In this document: one piece after another, positions 1 to 8,708 of the stretch
Layout of the letters: the number at the start of each line of letters is the position of its first letter
Numbering within the stretch: position 1 is the stretch's first letter
Assembly: GCA_035544215.1 (NCBI GenBank)
Contig: DATKHY010000003.1
Span: 310,001 to 374,000 of the forward strand
Direction of reading: 5' to 3'
From: Candidatus Binatia bacterium
GTDB taxonomy: Bacteria > Vulcanimicrobiota > Vulcanimicrobiia > Vulcanimicrobiales > Vulcanimicrobiaceae
Length of the DNA stretch: 64,000 nucleotides
Notes under the pieces: generated by a model
What the model was told of the DNA's origin: nothing
The model's input: only the letters and a program-made list of their open reading frames with translations
The model's database searches: none
Program-made: the position numbers and the translations under genes

Positions 1-485
1 GCTTCGTGCGCGGGGAGCTCGACGTTCTCGTCTCGACGACGGTCGTCGAGGTGGGCGTCGACGTCGCCAACGCTACGACAATGGTTGTGCTGGATGCCCA
101 CCGCTACGGCCTCGCGCAGCTGCATCAGCTGCGCGGACGCGTGGGCCGCGGCGCCGCGAAGTCGTATTGCGTCCTCGTCTATCCGGACGACGCAGCCGAC
201 CGGGAGCGCCTCGAGATTTTGACGGGGACCACCGACGGCTTCGAGATCGCCGACGAGGATCTGCGTCTGCGCGGCCCGGGCCATCTGGCCGGCACGGTTC
301 AGTCCGGCGCGGCCGACCTGCGCTTCGGCGACCTCGTTCGCGACATCGACGTCTATCGTGCGGCCAAGAATGCCGCCGAGGCGATCGTGGCGCGGGATCC
401 GCAGTTGGGACGCCCGGAGCACGCCGGGCTGCGCCTGGCGCTCGAGTCGCAGCCCAGCACTCGCGCGCTGGTGATCTCGTCATGA
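1..485 (+). CDS. recG: ATP-dependent DNA helicase RecG, C-terminal part (cut by window edge)
   Basis: RecG unwinds branched DNA such as stalled forks and Holliday junctions. The reading frame is open at the left edge, so only about the last 160 residues are seen. They contain helicase superfamily 2 motifs V and VI: a TTVVEVGVDV segment followed by LHQLRGRVGRG, with the arginine finger region. A tail with ERLEIL, FEIADEDLRLRGPG and LAGTVQSG then follows, the order found in RecG. The TGA at 483-485 overlaps the ATG of the next gene (ATGA). RecG beside rsmD and coaD is a common bacterial neighbourhood, although here three other genes are inserted between them. The related helicase Mfd is less likely because the RLRGPGHLAGTVQSG-type ending fits RecG. 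Confidence 0.93.
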   Translation, partial: FVRGELDVLVSTTVVEVGVDVANATTMVVLDAHRYGLAQLHQLRGRVGRGAAKSYCVLVYPDDAADRERLEILTGTTDGFEIADEDLRLRGPGHLAGTVQSGAADLRFGDLVRDIDVYRAAKNAAEAIVARDPQLGRPEHAGLRLALESQPSTRALVISS

Positions 486-3136
486 CCGTTGTCGGCCGGG
501 TGCTGGTCGCCACGGTGGTGCTGATTTGCGCCGCGGTTCCGGCCGGCGTCGGAGCGGCCACCGACGTCGCCCGTGCGACGCTTCCGAACGGACTGCGCGT
601 TATCGTCGTGCGAGACACTCTCGCGCCGGTCGCTACCGCGATGCTCGACTATCAGGCCGGCTCCGACGAGCAGTGGATTCCGGGTTTGGCCCACGCGACC
701 GAGCACATGATGTTCCGCGGTAGCGCGACGCTGTCGTCCTCCCAGCTCATGGACTCGGTCAGCGTCACCGGCGGCGACTTCGACGCTCAGACGCAGCCCA
801 CGACTACGAGCTACTTTTTCACGGTTCCGTCGGTCGATTTGGACATCGCGCTGCGCGCCGAGCGTTCGCGCGCCACCGGATTGTCGATTTCGCCTGAGCA
901 GTGGAATCAGGAACGCGGCGCCATCACACAAGAAGTCCAGCAAGACAACAGCAACGCGTTCTACCGGCTCTTCGTCAGGATGCAGGACCGCCTCATCGGC
1001 GGAACGCCGTACGCCAAGAACGGGCTGGGCACCGTAGCGGACTTCGCCCACACCGTGACGGCGACGCAGATACGCCGGTTTTACGAGCGCTGGTACCATC
1101 CCAACAACGCGGTTTACGTCATCGCGGGCGACGTAGACCCGGCGGCCACGATCGCACAGGTTCGCGCGCTGTTCGGCGGAATTCCGCGGGCGGGGCTTCC
1201 GGCGCGCTCGGCCGTTCGCCTGGGGCCGCTGAAAGCGGCGACGTACCACGATACGTCCGATCAGCCGTTCACCGTCGCCGCGCTGGGGTATCGCTTCCCG
1301 GGCTACGACAGCCCCGATTACGCCGCGGGTCAGATTCTCGGCGACGTGCTCTCGAGCGAGCGCAGCACGTTCGGAGGACTGCCGTTTACAGGCAAGGCGC
1401 TTGCAACGCAGTTCGTCGTTCAAGAGTACCCGAAGGTTGGGATCGCGCTCGCGGCGGGAGTCGTCCCGGTGACGACGCGGCCCGAGACGATCGACCACGA
1501 GATGCGCGCGATACTCGAGCAGTATCGGAGCGCCGGCGTGCCTCCCGATCTCGTCGCCGCGGCGAAGCTTCGCGAAGTCTCGCAGCTCGAGTTCAATGCC
1601 AATTCGATCGAGGGTCTCGCAGAGGAGTGGAGCGACGCCGTCGCCGTGCAGGGGTTGAGCTCGCCCGACGACATGATCGCGCGCTTCGAGAAGGTCACGA
1701 CGGAGGATGTGAATCGCGTCCTGCGGACCTACGTCGACAACGACCGAGCCGTGGTCGCGTATGCCGTACCCAAGAATGCGGGCGCGGCGAGCAGCGGCGG
1801 CGCAATGGCAAAAGAGAACGTTTCCGTTCCTCCCACCACGCATCAGGCGCTGCCGAGCTGGGCGCAGCGCGTCCTCGATCGGCTCGCCGTCCCGGAGCAG
1901 ACGCTCAATCCCGTCGACATGCGCCTCGCCAACGGCATTCGGCTGATCGTTCAGCCCGAAAGCATCAGCCATACCATCGTCGTGGATGGATCCGTCGACA
2001 ACGATCCGGATGTGCAGGTTCCTGCAGGAAAAGATGGCGTCGAGGAGGTCGCAGCGGGACTGTTTGACTACGGAACTACGACGTACGATCGCCTCGCGTT
2101 CGCGCAGCAGACCGATGATATTGCCGCGAGCGTCTCGGGTGGCACCGAGTTTGGTCTGGACGTCCTCAGCTCACATTTCGACCGCGGCATGCAGCTGCTC
2201 GCCGACAAGGAGCTCCATCCGGCATTTGCGCCAAACGATTTCGCTATCGTTCGCGATCAAACCGCGGGCGAGCTGGTCGGTGAGATGACGTCACCCGACC
2301 ATCTCGCGGATGTGGCGCTGAACAAGGCGCTCTATCCTCCCGGAGATCCCCAGCAGCGCTTCGCGACGCCCGCGAGCGTCCGGGCACTTACCCTCGACGA
2401 CGTGAAAGGGTGGTACGCGGCCGCGTATCGCCCCGACCTTACGACGATCGTCGTGATCGGCGATACAACGCCCCAAGCCGCTCGCGACGCGGTCGAAAAG
2501 TATTTCGGGGGATGGCGTGCGATGGGGCCGCGGCCCACGATCGAGCCGCCGGCGGTTCCTCCCAACGCGCCCAGCGCGACGAACGTGCCCGCGACCGGCC
2601 GCGTCCAATCGTCGGTTCGGCTCGAAGAGACCCTTCCGATCGTGCGTGCCGATCCGGCATGGGCGCAGCTGCAGCTGGCCAACGCCGTGTTGACCGGCGG
2701 GTTCTATTCGTCGCTGCTGTTACACGACTTGCGGGAGATCCACGGATATGCCTACTCGGTCGGGAGCCACGTGCGCGCGGGCCGCGTGCGCGCGTCGTTC
2801 AACATCAACTATGCGTGCGATGCGCGCAACATCGTGCCCGCGGAGGCCCAAGTGAAGGCCGTGTTGGCGCGACTTCAGCGCGAACCGATTGAGCCGGAGA
2901 GGCTGCTCCGCTCCAAGGCGCTGCTGATCGGCGGGATTCCGATCCGGGAATCCAGCTACGATGGCGTCGCATCGCAGTTGATCCAATACTCGACGCTCGG
3001 GCTTCCCCTCGATCAAAACCTGCTCGACGCGCGGGCGGAGCTCGATGCCAGCGCCGCGAGCGTGCAGGCCGCGCTGGCTCGATACGTCCGTCCGAACGCG
3101 TTCGTCCGCATCGTTACCGGACCGGCACCGCCCTAG
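482..3136 (+). CDS. M16 family zinc peptidase, two tandem modules, exported
   Basis: This is a predicted secreted or periplasmic metallopeptidase of the insulinase/pitrilysin family, 884 residues. A hydrophobic signal-like stretch covers residues 3-26. The inverted zinc motif HxxEH is at H71, E74 and H75 (HATEH), and a downstream ERGAITQEV segment supplies the likely third ligand. After about residue 440 a second M16-like module begins (LNPVDMRLANGIRLIV) without its own HxxEH, as expected for the inactive C-terminal half of long M16 proteins. The ATG at 482 overlaps the recG stop. An alternative in-frame start at 167 would lie inside recG and is rejected. The substrate is unknown. A second, shorter M16 gene lies at 49181. 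Confidence 0.9.
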   Translation: MTVVGRVLVATVVLICAAVPAGVGAATDVARATLPNGLRVIVVRDTLAPVATAMLDYQAGSDEQWIPGLAHATEHMMFRGSATLSSSQLMDSVSVTGGDFDAQTQPTTTSYFFTVPSVDLDIALRAERSRATGLSISPEQWNQERGAITQEVQQDNSNAFYRLFVRMQDRLIGGTPYAKNGLGTVADFAHTVTATQIRRFYERWYHPNNAVYVIAGDVDPAATIAQVRALFGGIPRAGLPARSAVRLGPLKAATYHDTSDQPFTVAALGYRFPGYDSPDYAAGQILGDVLSSERSTFGGLPFTGKALATQFVVQEYPKVGIALAAGVVPVTTRPETIDHEMRAILEQYRSAGVPPDLVAAAKLREVSQLEFNANSIEGLAEEWSDAVAVQGLSSPDDMIARFEKVTTEDVNRVLRTYVDNDRAVVAYAVPKNAGAASSGGAMAKENVSVPPTTHQALPSWAQRVLDRLAVPEQTLNPVDMRLANGIRLIVQPESISHTIVVDGSVDNDPDVQVPAGKDGVEEVAAGLFDYGTTTYDRLAFAQQTDDIAASVSGGTEFGLDVLSSHFDRGMQLLADKELHPAFAPNDFAIVRDQTAGELVGEMTSPDHLADVALNKALYPPGDPQQRFATPASVRALTLDDVKGWYAAAYRPDLTTIVVIGDTTPQAARDAVEKYFGGWRAMGPRPTIEPPAVPPNAPSATNVPATGRVQSSVRLEETLPIVRADPAWAQLQLANAVLTGGFYSSLLLHDLREIHGYAYSVGSHVRAGRVRASFNINYACDARNIVPAEAQVKAVLARLQREPIEPERLLRSKALLIGGIPIRESSYDGVASQLIQYSTLGLPLDQNLLDARAELDASAASVQAALARYVRPNAFVRIVTGPAPP

Positions 3137-3170
3137 GACCAGGCCGCGTGCGGCGTCGAACGCGCCGAAG

Positions 3171-3872
3171 ATGGATGCGGTTCGCGGGATCGGTTTCGAT
3201 CTCGACCATACGCTCGCGATCGACAACCGGCTCGAACGAGTCGCCTTTCTGCGCCTGCTCGAGCGGATTTTGGCCGAGGGAGGACGCTACGAAGGCACGC
3301 TGACCGACGAGATCGACGGCATCGACGAGCTGCTGAAGCGTCAGCGGAGCGCCGAGTTCTCGATCGACGAGGCCGTGCGCGGCTTCGTTGCAGTGCACGG
3401 AGTCACGCCCGCTACGTCGCACGTCGAATGGTTTCGTCGCATCGCCGTTGCGATGGTGGACGACTTGGTCGTGCCGCTCCCCGGCGTGGCGCAGACGCTT
3501 GAGGCGCTGCGGGAGGCCGGCATCTCCTTGGCCGTGCTTACCAACGGGTGGAACCCGATGCAGCGGCGCAAGGCCGAACGAGCCGGCTTCCGCGAAACCG
3601 TCTTAGTGAGCAGCGAGATCGGGGTGCAGAAACCCGCGGCGCGCGCGTTCGAGATCCTCTTAGACACCCTAAAAACGCCGCCCGGCCAGACGTGGTACGT
3701 GGGCGACGACCCACAGGGCGACATTGAGGGCGCCGCGGCCGCGGGCCTCCGGACGGTGTGGATCGACTGGGAACGCAAGACGTATCCGGCCGGGGTGCCG
3801 CCGCCGGAGCACACCATCGAGCGCTTCGAAAAGTTGCTCGAGTTATTTCCGTCACCGGCGAGAGTGCGATGA
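3171..3872 (+). CDS. HAD superfamily hydrolase (phosphatase-like)
   Basis: This 233-residue haloacid dehalogenase-type protein is probably a small-molecule phosphatase. Motif I is GFDLDHTL near residue 8 with both aspartates present. Motif II is VLTNGW, the conserved lysine lies in QKPAAR, and motif IV is WYVGDDPQGD followed by IEGAAAAGLRTVWID. An all-helical cap of about 80 residues sits between motifs I and II, as in class C1 enzymes such as YjjG and phosphoglycolate phosphatase. The ATG at 3171 puts motif I at the extreme N-terminus, which suits the family; the longer in-frame extension overlaps the M16 gene. Its stop overlaps the next start (ATGATGA). The substrate cannot be read from sequence. 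Confidence 0.85.
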   Translation: MDAVRGIGFDLDHTLAIDNRLERVAFLRLLERILAEGGRYEGTLTDEIDGIDELLKRQRSAEFSIDEAVRGFVAVHGVTPATSHVEWFRRIAVAMVDDLVVPLPGVAQTLEALREAGISLAVLTNGWNPMQRRKAERAGFRETVLVSSEIGVQKPAARAFEILLDTLKTPPGQTWYVGDDPQGDIEGAAAAGLRTVWIDWERKTYPAGVPPPEHTIERFEKLLELFPSPARVR

Positions 3873-5596
3873 TGCGCGGAGTCCTAGCAGCAGGTGCCCT
3901 GCTCGCAGTGCTCGGCGCGAGCCCGCCGGCGCCCTCGGGCTACCAGGGCCGCCTCGTCGATCTCGAGCGCCGTTACACGTTTTGGTCGTTCGCGCAGAAT
4001 CCAACCTCGGCGACCGACGCCGGCATTCACGACTACGACACGAAGCTCGCCGACTATTCGGCCGCGACGCAGTCGGCGCAGATGGCGCAGCTACAGCGTT
4101 ATCGCGGCGAGCTGCTGTCGTTGCAGCCGCCGCCCGGCGCAAGCGCGCACGAACGCGTCGACTATGTGTTGATCCGCGCGAACCTGGAGGGCGACTGGTG
4201 GGGCCGCACGGTCCTGCGCGGGCTGCAGCGCAATCCGTCGATCTACGAAGGCGAGTGCAGCAATGGGATTTTCTCGATCATCAAGCGCCGCTACGCGAGC
4301 GACGACGTTCGGCTTGGCAACGCGATCGCGCGCCTGAAGGATTGCCCGCGCGTGCTCGCGCAGGGGCGCGCCAACCTGACTCAGACCGTGCGCGAGTTCG
4401 CGCAGATCGCGTCGGAGGACATTCGCGACGGTGACTCGCTCTATACCACGAGCCTCGATGAACTGGCGAAGGACGCGTCGCCGGCGGTGCAAGCCGAGTT
4501 GCCGGCAGCGCAGCGAACGGCGCTCGACGCGCTGCACGGCTACCGGGCGTGGCTCGACGCGCACATGAACGGTTTCCGAGCCAGCGGCTTTGCAGTCGGG
4601 CGTAAGCAGTACGATTGGTACCTGCGGCGCGTCTTGGTCCTGCCGTACGATTCATCCGAAGTGGCGCGGATCGGCCGCTTGGAGCTGGCTCGCGACCGCG
4701 CGTTGGAACTGTGGGAGCAGTCGCGCGACGCGCACGGGCCGGCGCCAACGCCGCCGCCGTCTTTCGGCTCGAAGGCCGCGTTCTTGGCCTATTACGAGAG
4801 CAGCCTGCAGAAGCTGATCGCGTTCATCGACTCGCGGCAGATCGTCACGATTCCGTCATACATCGGGCCGTTCCACATCGTCGAGGTTCCCAAGGCGCTC
4901 GCCGCGACGTACCCAGGAGGCTTCATGAATCCGCCTCCGATGTTTTCGAGCGACCCGCAGGGCTTCTACTTCGTCCCGGACTTCAGCCCGAGCAATCAGA
5001 GCTTCTTCGTTCAGCAGGCCCGTCAGTCGGTGCTCCCGCTCCTGGGCCACGAGGGCATTCCCGGACATTTCATGCAGTTCACCTACGCGTTTCACAACCC
5101 CGACTTCGTGCGCCACGTGCAGGGTGACGGCGTGTTCGCCGAGGGCTGGGCCTTCTACGGCGAGGAGATGTTGATGCGCGAGGGGTTGTATGAGGACGAC
5201 CCGGGTGCGCGCAAGCAGGTGATCCACCTGATGCGCCACCGTGCGACGCGCATCGGCGTCGACGTCGGTCTGGCCACGGGCGAGATGACGCTGCCGCAGG
5301 CCATCGCGTACTTCCAGAAAAACGCCGGGATCGACTACGATACGGCGCGCGGCGAGGCGACCCGTTTTGCGATGGGGCCCGGCCAGGCGATCGACTATCT
5401 CGTCGGCAAGACGCAGATCGAGACGCTGCTCGGAATCGTTCGCGATCGCGAGGGTGACGGCTTCACGCTGCGGAGCTTCCACGATCGTCTGCTGTCCTAC
5501 GGAACCGTGCCGTACTCGACGATCCGCTACGAGTGGCTGGGCGACGACAGCTGGCTGCGCCCCGCCCTCGCGCCGCTCGCTCCGATGGCGTTCTGA
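3869..5596 (+). CDS. DUF885 family protein, putative exported metallopeptidase
   Basis: This 575-residue protein has a short hydrophobic signal (MRGVLAAGALLAVLGA), so it is probably exported. The DUF885 hallmark HEGIPGH lies about two thirds along, followed by FAEGWAFYGEEM, which together resemble the HExxH...E zinc site of gluzincin peptidases. The C-terminal part (GPGQAIDYLVGKTQI, then a LRSFHDRLLSYG-type ending) is also characteristic. The family is widespread in bacteria and mostly lacks defined substrates. Two adjacent ATGs (3869 and 3872) are possible starts, both overlapping the HAD stop, and the first is taken. It sits in the recG-rsmD run, which suggests co-transcription but not shared function. 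Confidence 0.85.
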   Translation: MMRGVLAAGALLAVLGASPPAPSGYQGRLVDLERRYTFWSFAQNPTSATDAGIHDYDTKLADYSAATQSAQMAQLQRYRGELLSLQPPPGASAHERVDYVLIRANLEGDWWGRTVLRGLQRNPSIYEGECSNGIFSIIKRRYASDDVRLGNAIARLKDCPRVLAQGRANLTQTVREFAQIASEDIRDGDSLYTTSLDELAKDASPAVQAELPAAQRTALDALHGYRAWLDAHMNGFRASGFAVGRKQYDWYLRRVLVLPYDSSEVARIGRLELARDRALELWEQSRDAHGPAPTPPPSFGSKAAFLAYYESSLQKLIAFIDSRQIVTIPSYIGPFHIVEVPKALAATYPGGFMNPPPMFSSDPQGFYFVPDFSPSNQSFFVQQARQSVLPLLGHEGIPGHFMQFTYAFHNPDFVRHVQGDGVFAEGWAFYGEEMLMREGLYEDDPGARKQVIHLMRHRATRIGVDVGLATGEMTLPQAIAYFQKNAGIDYDTARGEATRFAMGPGQAIDYLVGKTQIETLLGIVRDREGDGFTLRSFHDRLLSYGTVPYSTIRYEWLGDDSWLRPALAPLAPMAF

Positions 5597-6141
5597 TGCC
5601 AAAGATCACCGGCGGATCGCTGGGAAGCAGAAAGCTGCGCTCGCCCAAGGGAACGAACGTTCGACCAACCCCGGGGCGCGTCAAGGAGTCGCTCTTCTCG
5701 ATCCTCGTGCATCGCCTCGAGGGCGCGCGCGTCTTGGATCTCTTCGCCGGTACGGGCGCGATCGGTTTCGAGGCCGCCTCGCGCGGCGCGTCGCGCGTCG
5801 TCTCGGTGGAGGGGCAGCGTGAAATCGCGCACGCGATCGAGGAGGCCGCGAAAAACCTTGGCGTTGACGATGTCGTGACGGTCTTCCAGGCTCCCGCCGA
5901 GCGCGCGCTCTATCGCCTGGAAGGGCCGTTCGACATTGTGTATCTCGACCCGCCGTATGCAGACCCCGTGCCGCTCTCGCTGTTCCGGCTGATGCGCGAG
6001 CGCGAGCTCCTGGCACCTGACGCTCTCGTCGTCTACGAACACGCGGCCAAGCGAATCTTGCCGCAGATACCCGGGTATCGCTCGGTGAGGGAAGAAGTCT
6101 ACGGCGATGTGGCGCTCGCCTTCCTGTCGCCGGAATCTTGA
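5596..6141 (+). CDS. rsmD: 16S rRNA (guanine966-N2)-methyltransferase RsmD
   Basis: RsmD methylates N2 of G966 in 16S rRNA using S-adenosylmethionine. The 181-residue protein has the Rossmann motif DLFAGTGAIGFEA at residues 48-60 and the N6/N2-methyltransferase motif DPPY at 118-121. The N-terminal RPTPGRVKESLFSIL is a family signature. The ATG at 5596 overlaps the previous TGA by one base, and a longer in-frame extension into the DUF885 gene is unlikely. rsmD directly before coaD is a widely conserved arrangement. Confidence 0.95.
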   Translation: MPKITGGSLGSRKLRSPKGTNVRPTPGRVKESLFSILVHRLEGARVLDLFAGTGAIGFEAASRGASRVVSVEGQREIAHAIEEAAKNLGVDDVVTVFQAPAERALYRLEGPFDIVYLDPPYADPVPLSLFRLMRERELLAPDALVVYEHAAKRILPQIPGYRSVREEVYGDVALAFLSPES

Positions 6142-6653
6142 CCAACGGTAAACTTGGACGCGTTACGCGCGCCGTCTATCCCGGATCGTTCGATCCGCCC
6201 ACGAACGGTCACCTGGACGTCGTCGAGCGCGCCGCGCGGTGCTTCGGGGAGCTGCTCGTCGCGATCGTCGTCAATCCACAGAAGCGCGCGCCGATGTTCT
6301 CGTTAGAGGAACGCGAAGACGTGCTCAAGGCGTGCGTTACGAAGCTGCAAAACGTCCGCGTCGAGCACTTCACGGGCCTGCTGGCCGACTACGTGCGGGC
6401 CGCGCGGGCTGACGTGATCGTCAAAGGCCTGCGCGTAGTTTCCGATTTCGAAAGTGAGATGTCCACGGCGCTGATGAATCGCTCGCTTTCCGAGGTGGAT
6501 ACGCTGTTTTTGATGTCGGATCAGAGGTATTCGTTCGTCAGCTCCAGCCTCGTCAAAGAGGTGTTCTTTCTTGGCGGCGACGTCGCCGCGCTCGTCCCCG
6601 AACCGGTGCTTCGCCTGATGGCGGAGAAACGCACAACTTTGCAACGGAGGTAG
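6138..6653 (+). CDS. coaD: Pantetheine-phosphate adenylyltransferase
   Basis: CoaD joins ATP and 4'-phosphopantetheine to form dephospho-CoA, the penultimate step of coenzyme A synthesis. The 171-residue length is normal. The nucleotidyltransferase motif YPGSFDPPTNGH is at residues 14-25 with TxGH at 22-25, and the C-terminal FVSSSLVKEV segment is typical. The TTG at 6138 overlaps the rsmD stop (TTGA). No ATG or GTG lies upstream of the catalytic motif in this frame, so the non-ATG start is well supported. Confidence 0.95.
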   Translation: MTNGKLGRVTRAVYPGSFDPPTNGHLDVVERAARCFGELLVAIVVNPQKRAPMFSLEEREDVLKACVTKLQNVRVEHFTGLLADYVRAARADVIVKGLRVVSDFESEMSTALMNRSLSEVDTLFLMSDQRYSFVSSSLVKEVFFLGGDVAALVPEPVLRLMAEKRTTLQRR

Positions 6654-6655
6654 CA

Positions 6656-7201
6656 ATGTCGGTCTATCGCGTCTTGGACAAACTCGAGGCTTACGTTCAT
6701 GAGGGAACCTGGCTGCCCGCAGGTTACCGCATTCTGTCCGAAGAGCGGCTGCTCGAGCTCGTCGAAAAGGTTCGTGCGTCGTTACCGGAAGAGGTCGGGC
6801 GCGCTAAGGTGATTGCCAAGGACCACGAGCGGATGCTGCGGGCCGCGCAAGAGAAGGCTCAGGCGATCGTGGACGAGGCAGCCAGCAAGCACGAAGAGCT
6901 GCTCGACCAGAACGACCTCGTGCAGCGGGCGCGTGCCGCTGCCGACACGGTCGTGCGCGAGGCTGAGGAGCAGAGCCAGCGCGTCCGGGAGGGGGCAGAC
7001 CACTACGCCTCCGATGTGCTAAGCGAACTGGAAAACCGGCTCTCGGGTGCTCTCGGCGCGATTCGCAAGGGTCGTGACATGCTCGAGCGCCAGCGCCAGG
7101 CGCCGGATCGGCCGCTGGCCGAGGCGGCCGCCAAGAGCAAGCGGGCGGCCTTCGACTCGCAGAACGCGGCGGAGGAGACCGCGACCCTCGAATCCGTCTA
7201 G
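6656..7201 (+). CDS. Coiled-coil protein of unknown function downstream of coaD
   Basis: This 181-residue soluble, highly charged protein begins two bases after the coaD stop, with GGAGG inside the coaD end as a strong ribosome site. Residues about 5-35 form a small N-terminal module (RVLDKLEAYVHEG, then RILSEERLLELVEKVRASLPEE). A long Glu/Ala/Arg-rich heptad region with many QEKAQAIVDEA-type repeats follows, resembling ATP synthase b-subunit or DivIVA-like helices. Comparable proteins annotated as ATPases or DivIVA-like occur next to coaD in several phyla. No catalytic motif is visible. A scaffold or cell-division role would be a guess. Confidence 0.7.
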   Translation: MSVYRVLDKLEAYVHEGTWLPAGYRILSEERLLELVEKVRASLPEEVGRAKVIAKDHERMLRAAQEKAQAIVDEAASKHEELLDQNDLVQRARAAADTVVREAEEQSQRVREGADHYASDVLSELENRLSGALGAIRKGRDMLERQRQAPDRPLAEAAAKSKRAAFDSQNAAEETATLESV

Positions 7202-7232
7202 AACCCTGTCTGCCTGGGGTAAGAATGCCGGC

Positions 7233-7649
7233 ATGAAACAAATAGCAATCGTCCTCGCGCTCGCCGGCTCGCTAGCCGTGCCCGCGATCGCCGACGAAAT
7301 GGGCGGAATATCCGGCTACGTCGTGGATGCGCACACCGGCCAAGCAATGGCTCACGTGCAGTTGTACTATTATCGCGCGCCCTATCGCGACCAGGGCCCC
7401 AACGACATCAAGGTGCTCGAGACGAACAGTCGCGGATTCTTCAGCGACATCACCCTCGAGCCGGGACGCTACGTCGTGATGGCGCGCTTACCCGGTAAGG
7501 TCGAAGGCTGCGCCGTCGACGACGTGATGGGCGGCGAGGTCGCGCGCTTAAAGATCGAGATCGGACACGACGCGATCATGTGCAGCGGTCCCCGCATCCA
7601 TCCGGCACTCGTCGATCCGAACGCCACAGCGAGCATTTATCGAATATAG
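7233..7649 (+). CDS. Small exported protein with carboxypeptidase-regulatory-like fold
   Basis: This 138-residue protein has a clear signal peptide (MKQIAIVLALAGSLAVPAIA) with likely cleavage after the AIA motif. The mature part begins GGISGYVVDAHTGQAMAHVQL, which fits a beta-sandwich CarboxypepD-regulatory or SdrD-B-like domain (ISGYVVD...G.....V...Y). LEPGRYVVMARLPGK is consistent with it. Two cysteines in the C-terminal third could form a disulfide. It is the last + strand gene before a strong terminator. Function unknown. Confidence 0.65.
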   Translation: MKQIAIVLALAGSLAVPAIADEMGGISGYVVDAHTGQAMAHVQLYYYRAPYRDQGPNDIKVLETNSRGFFSDITLEPGRYVVMARLPGKVEGCAVDDVMGGEVARLKIEIGHDAIMCSGPRIHPALVDPNATASIYRI

Positions 7650-7655
7650 CTCCGT

Positions 7656-7682
7656 AAAAAGGCCCCGAAATGGGGCCTTTTT
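7656..7682. terminator. Bidirectional intrinsic terminator
   Basis: A perfect 11-bp inverted repeat (AAAAAGGCCCC at 7656-7666, GGGGCCTTTTT at 7672-7682) has a 5-base loop and ends in T runs on both strands. It terminates the + strand genes ending at 7649 and the - strand regulator gene, whose TAA (7683-7681) reaches into the stem. It is the clearest terminator in the window. Confidence 0.93.
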
Positions 7683-8628
7683 AAACTGGTGGGGCTGGGA
7701 CGTTGTGAGCGAAGGCCTCAAGGCGCGCGCGGTCGATCGCTCGCACTCGTCCCCGGTCCAACTCGAGCGCGCCGGCGTTCTTGAGGCGAAGCAACGCGCG
7801 CGCGGCCATGTCGCGCACGGTGCCGGCGGCCGCGGCGATCTGCGCCTGCGAGAGGTTTTCGACGCCCGGGAGGCCGCGGGCCATCCCGACCGACGCGCGC
7901 GCGTAACCGAGTAAGAACTTCGCGACGCGCTGCAACACGTGGGCGAACGCGAGGTCCGCGATCGTGTCGATCGAACGGCGGCGCGCCTGTGACGACGCGA
8001 TCAGGAAACCCAACGCGAGTTCAGCGTCGTTGCGCGCGGCGTGAATCACTGCCTCGCTCGGCAGCGTCAGGATGGTAACGTCCGTCAGCGCCTCAGCGCG
8101 TGTCGTGGCTCCGCCGCCGTCGAACGTGCCGCTCTCGTTGAGCGTGTCGTGCGTGAGACGTTCGCCGATCGTGTGCGTCTTGCCGTCGGGGGAGAGCAGT
8201 GTATAGATGACCTTGCCGCTCTTTACGATGCCGAGGTACGGCCACGCCTCACCCTCGTCGAAGATCGTATCGCCGGATTTGTACGTGCGCTCCGCCATCT
8301 GGTCGGCGAGCTCCTTGATCGTGTTGGCCTTGGCGGAGGTGAAGGCGGCTACGTGCGACAGAAGAGCCTCTCCGTCGGCGTTTTCGTCGATGCGCTCGAG
8401 GCGAATGGTCCAGCGATTGCCGCCGAGGTTGCGCGCGTCCCATGAGAAGCGGCCGGGTCGCAGCTGGGCCATCTCGTTGCGCAGGGCGCGCGGGTCCGTC
8501 TCTTCGTTGATCTCGAGCGCGGCGCCGATCTGCAGCTTGTCGAACGTTTCGAGAATATGACCGGTCTTCGTCGCAGGTAAAAGCGACCGGGCGTCGAGCG
8601 TGACCGCAGCGGGTCGAGTGATCGGCAT
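7681..8628 (-). CDS. DUF2249-Crp/Fnr fusion transcription regulator
   Basis: This 315-residue protein has three parts. Residues about 8-80 match the DUF2249 pattern (LDARSLLP, LQIGAALEI, DPRALR, LRPGRFSWD). Residues about 105-200 form a cyclic-nucleotide-binding-type beta barrel (YKSGDTIFDEGE, VKSGKVIYTLLSPDGKTHTIGE). Residues about 225-300 form a Crp-type winged helix (LSQAQIAAAAGTVRDMAARALLRLKNAG). No cysteine cluster for an FNR iron-sulfur centre is present. DUF2249 proteins often occur with hemerythrin, heme or nitrogen-oxide genes, so a redox or gas signal is possible but inferred. It is divergent from a thiolase, with a dyad between them (8689-8702). Confidence 0.85.
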   Translation of the reverse strand: MPITRPAAVTLDARSLLPATKTGHILETFDKLQIGAALEINEETDPRALRNEMAQLRPGRFSWDARNLGGNRWTIRLERIDENADGEALLSHVAAFTSAKANTIKELADQMAERTYKSGDTIFDEGEAWPYLGIVKSGKVIYTLLSPDGKTHTIGERLTHDTLNESGTFDGGGATTRAEALTDVTILTLPSEAVIHAARNDAELALGFLIASSQARRRSIDTIADLAFAHVLQRVAKFLLGYARASVGMARGLPGVENLSQAQIAAAAGTVRDMAARALLRLKNAGALELDRGRVRAIDRARLEAFAHNVPAPPV

Positions 8629-8688
8629 GCTCCGCCGGTCTTAGTGACCGCGCGCTACGGCGCCTGCCGGGGACGCCCGCGAGCACGC

Positions 8689-8702
8689 GCGGAATACTCC
8701 GC
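8689..8702. promoter_or_regulatory. Dyad GCGGA-N4-TCCGC, candidate operator
   Basis: A perfect 5-4-5 inverted repeat lies in the 80-bp gap between the DUF2249-Crp regulator and the thiolase, ending six bases before the thiolase ATG. The spacing matches the half-site geometry of FNR-type operators, although the half-site sequence differs from TTGAT. Binding by the adjacent regulator is inferred, and at this GC content chance is possible. Confidence 0.35.
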
Positions 8703-8708
8703 ACCGAT

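Noticed and set aside
353-1972. Long - strand open frame (539 codons) antisense to the M16 peptidase
   Set aside because: GC-rich shadow frame. The + strand has intact M16 motifs, and the antisense product is Arg-rich without domains.
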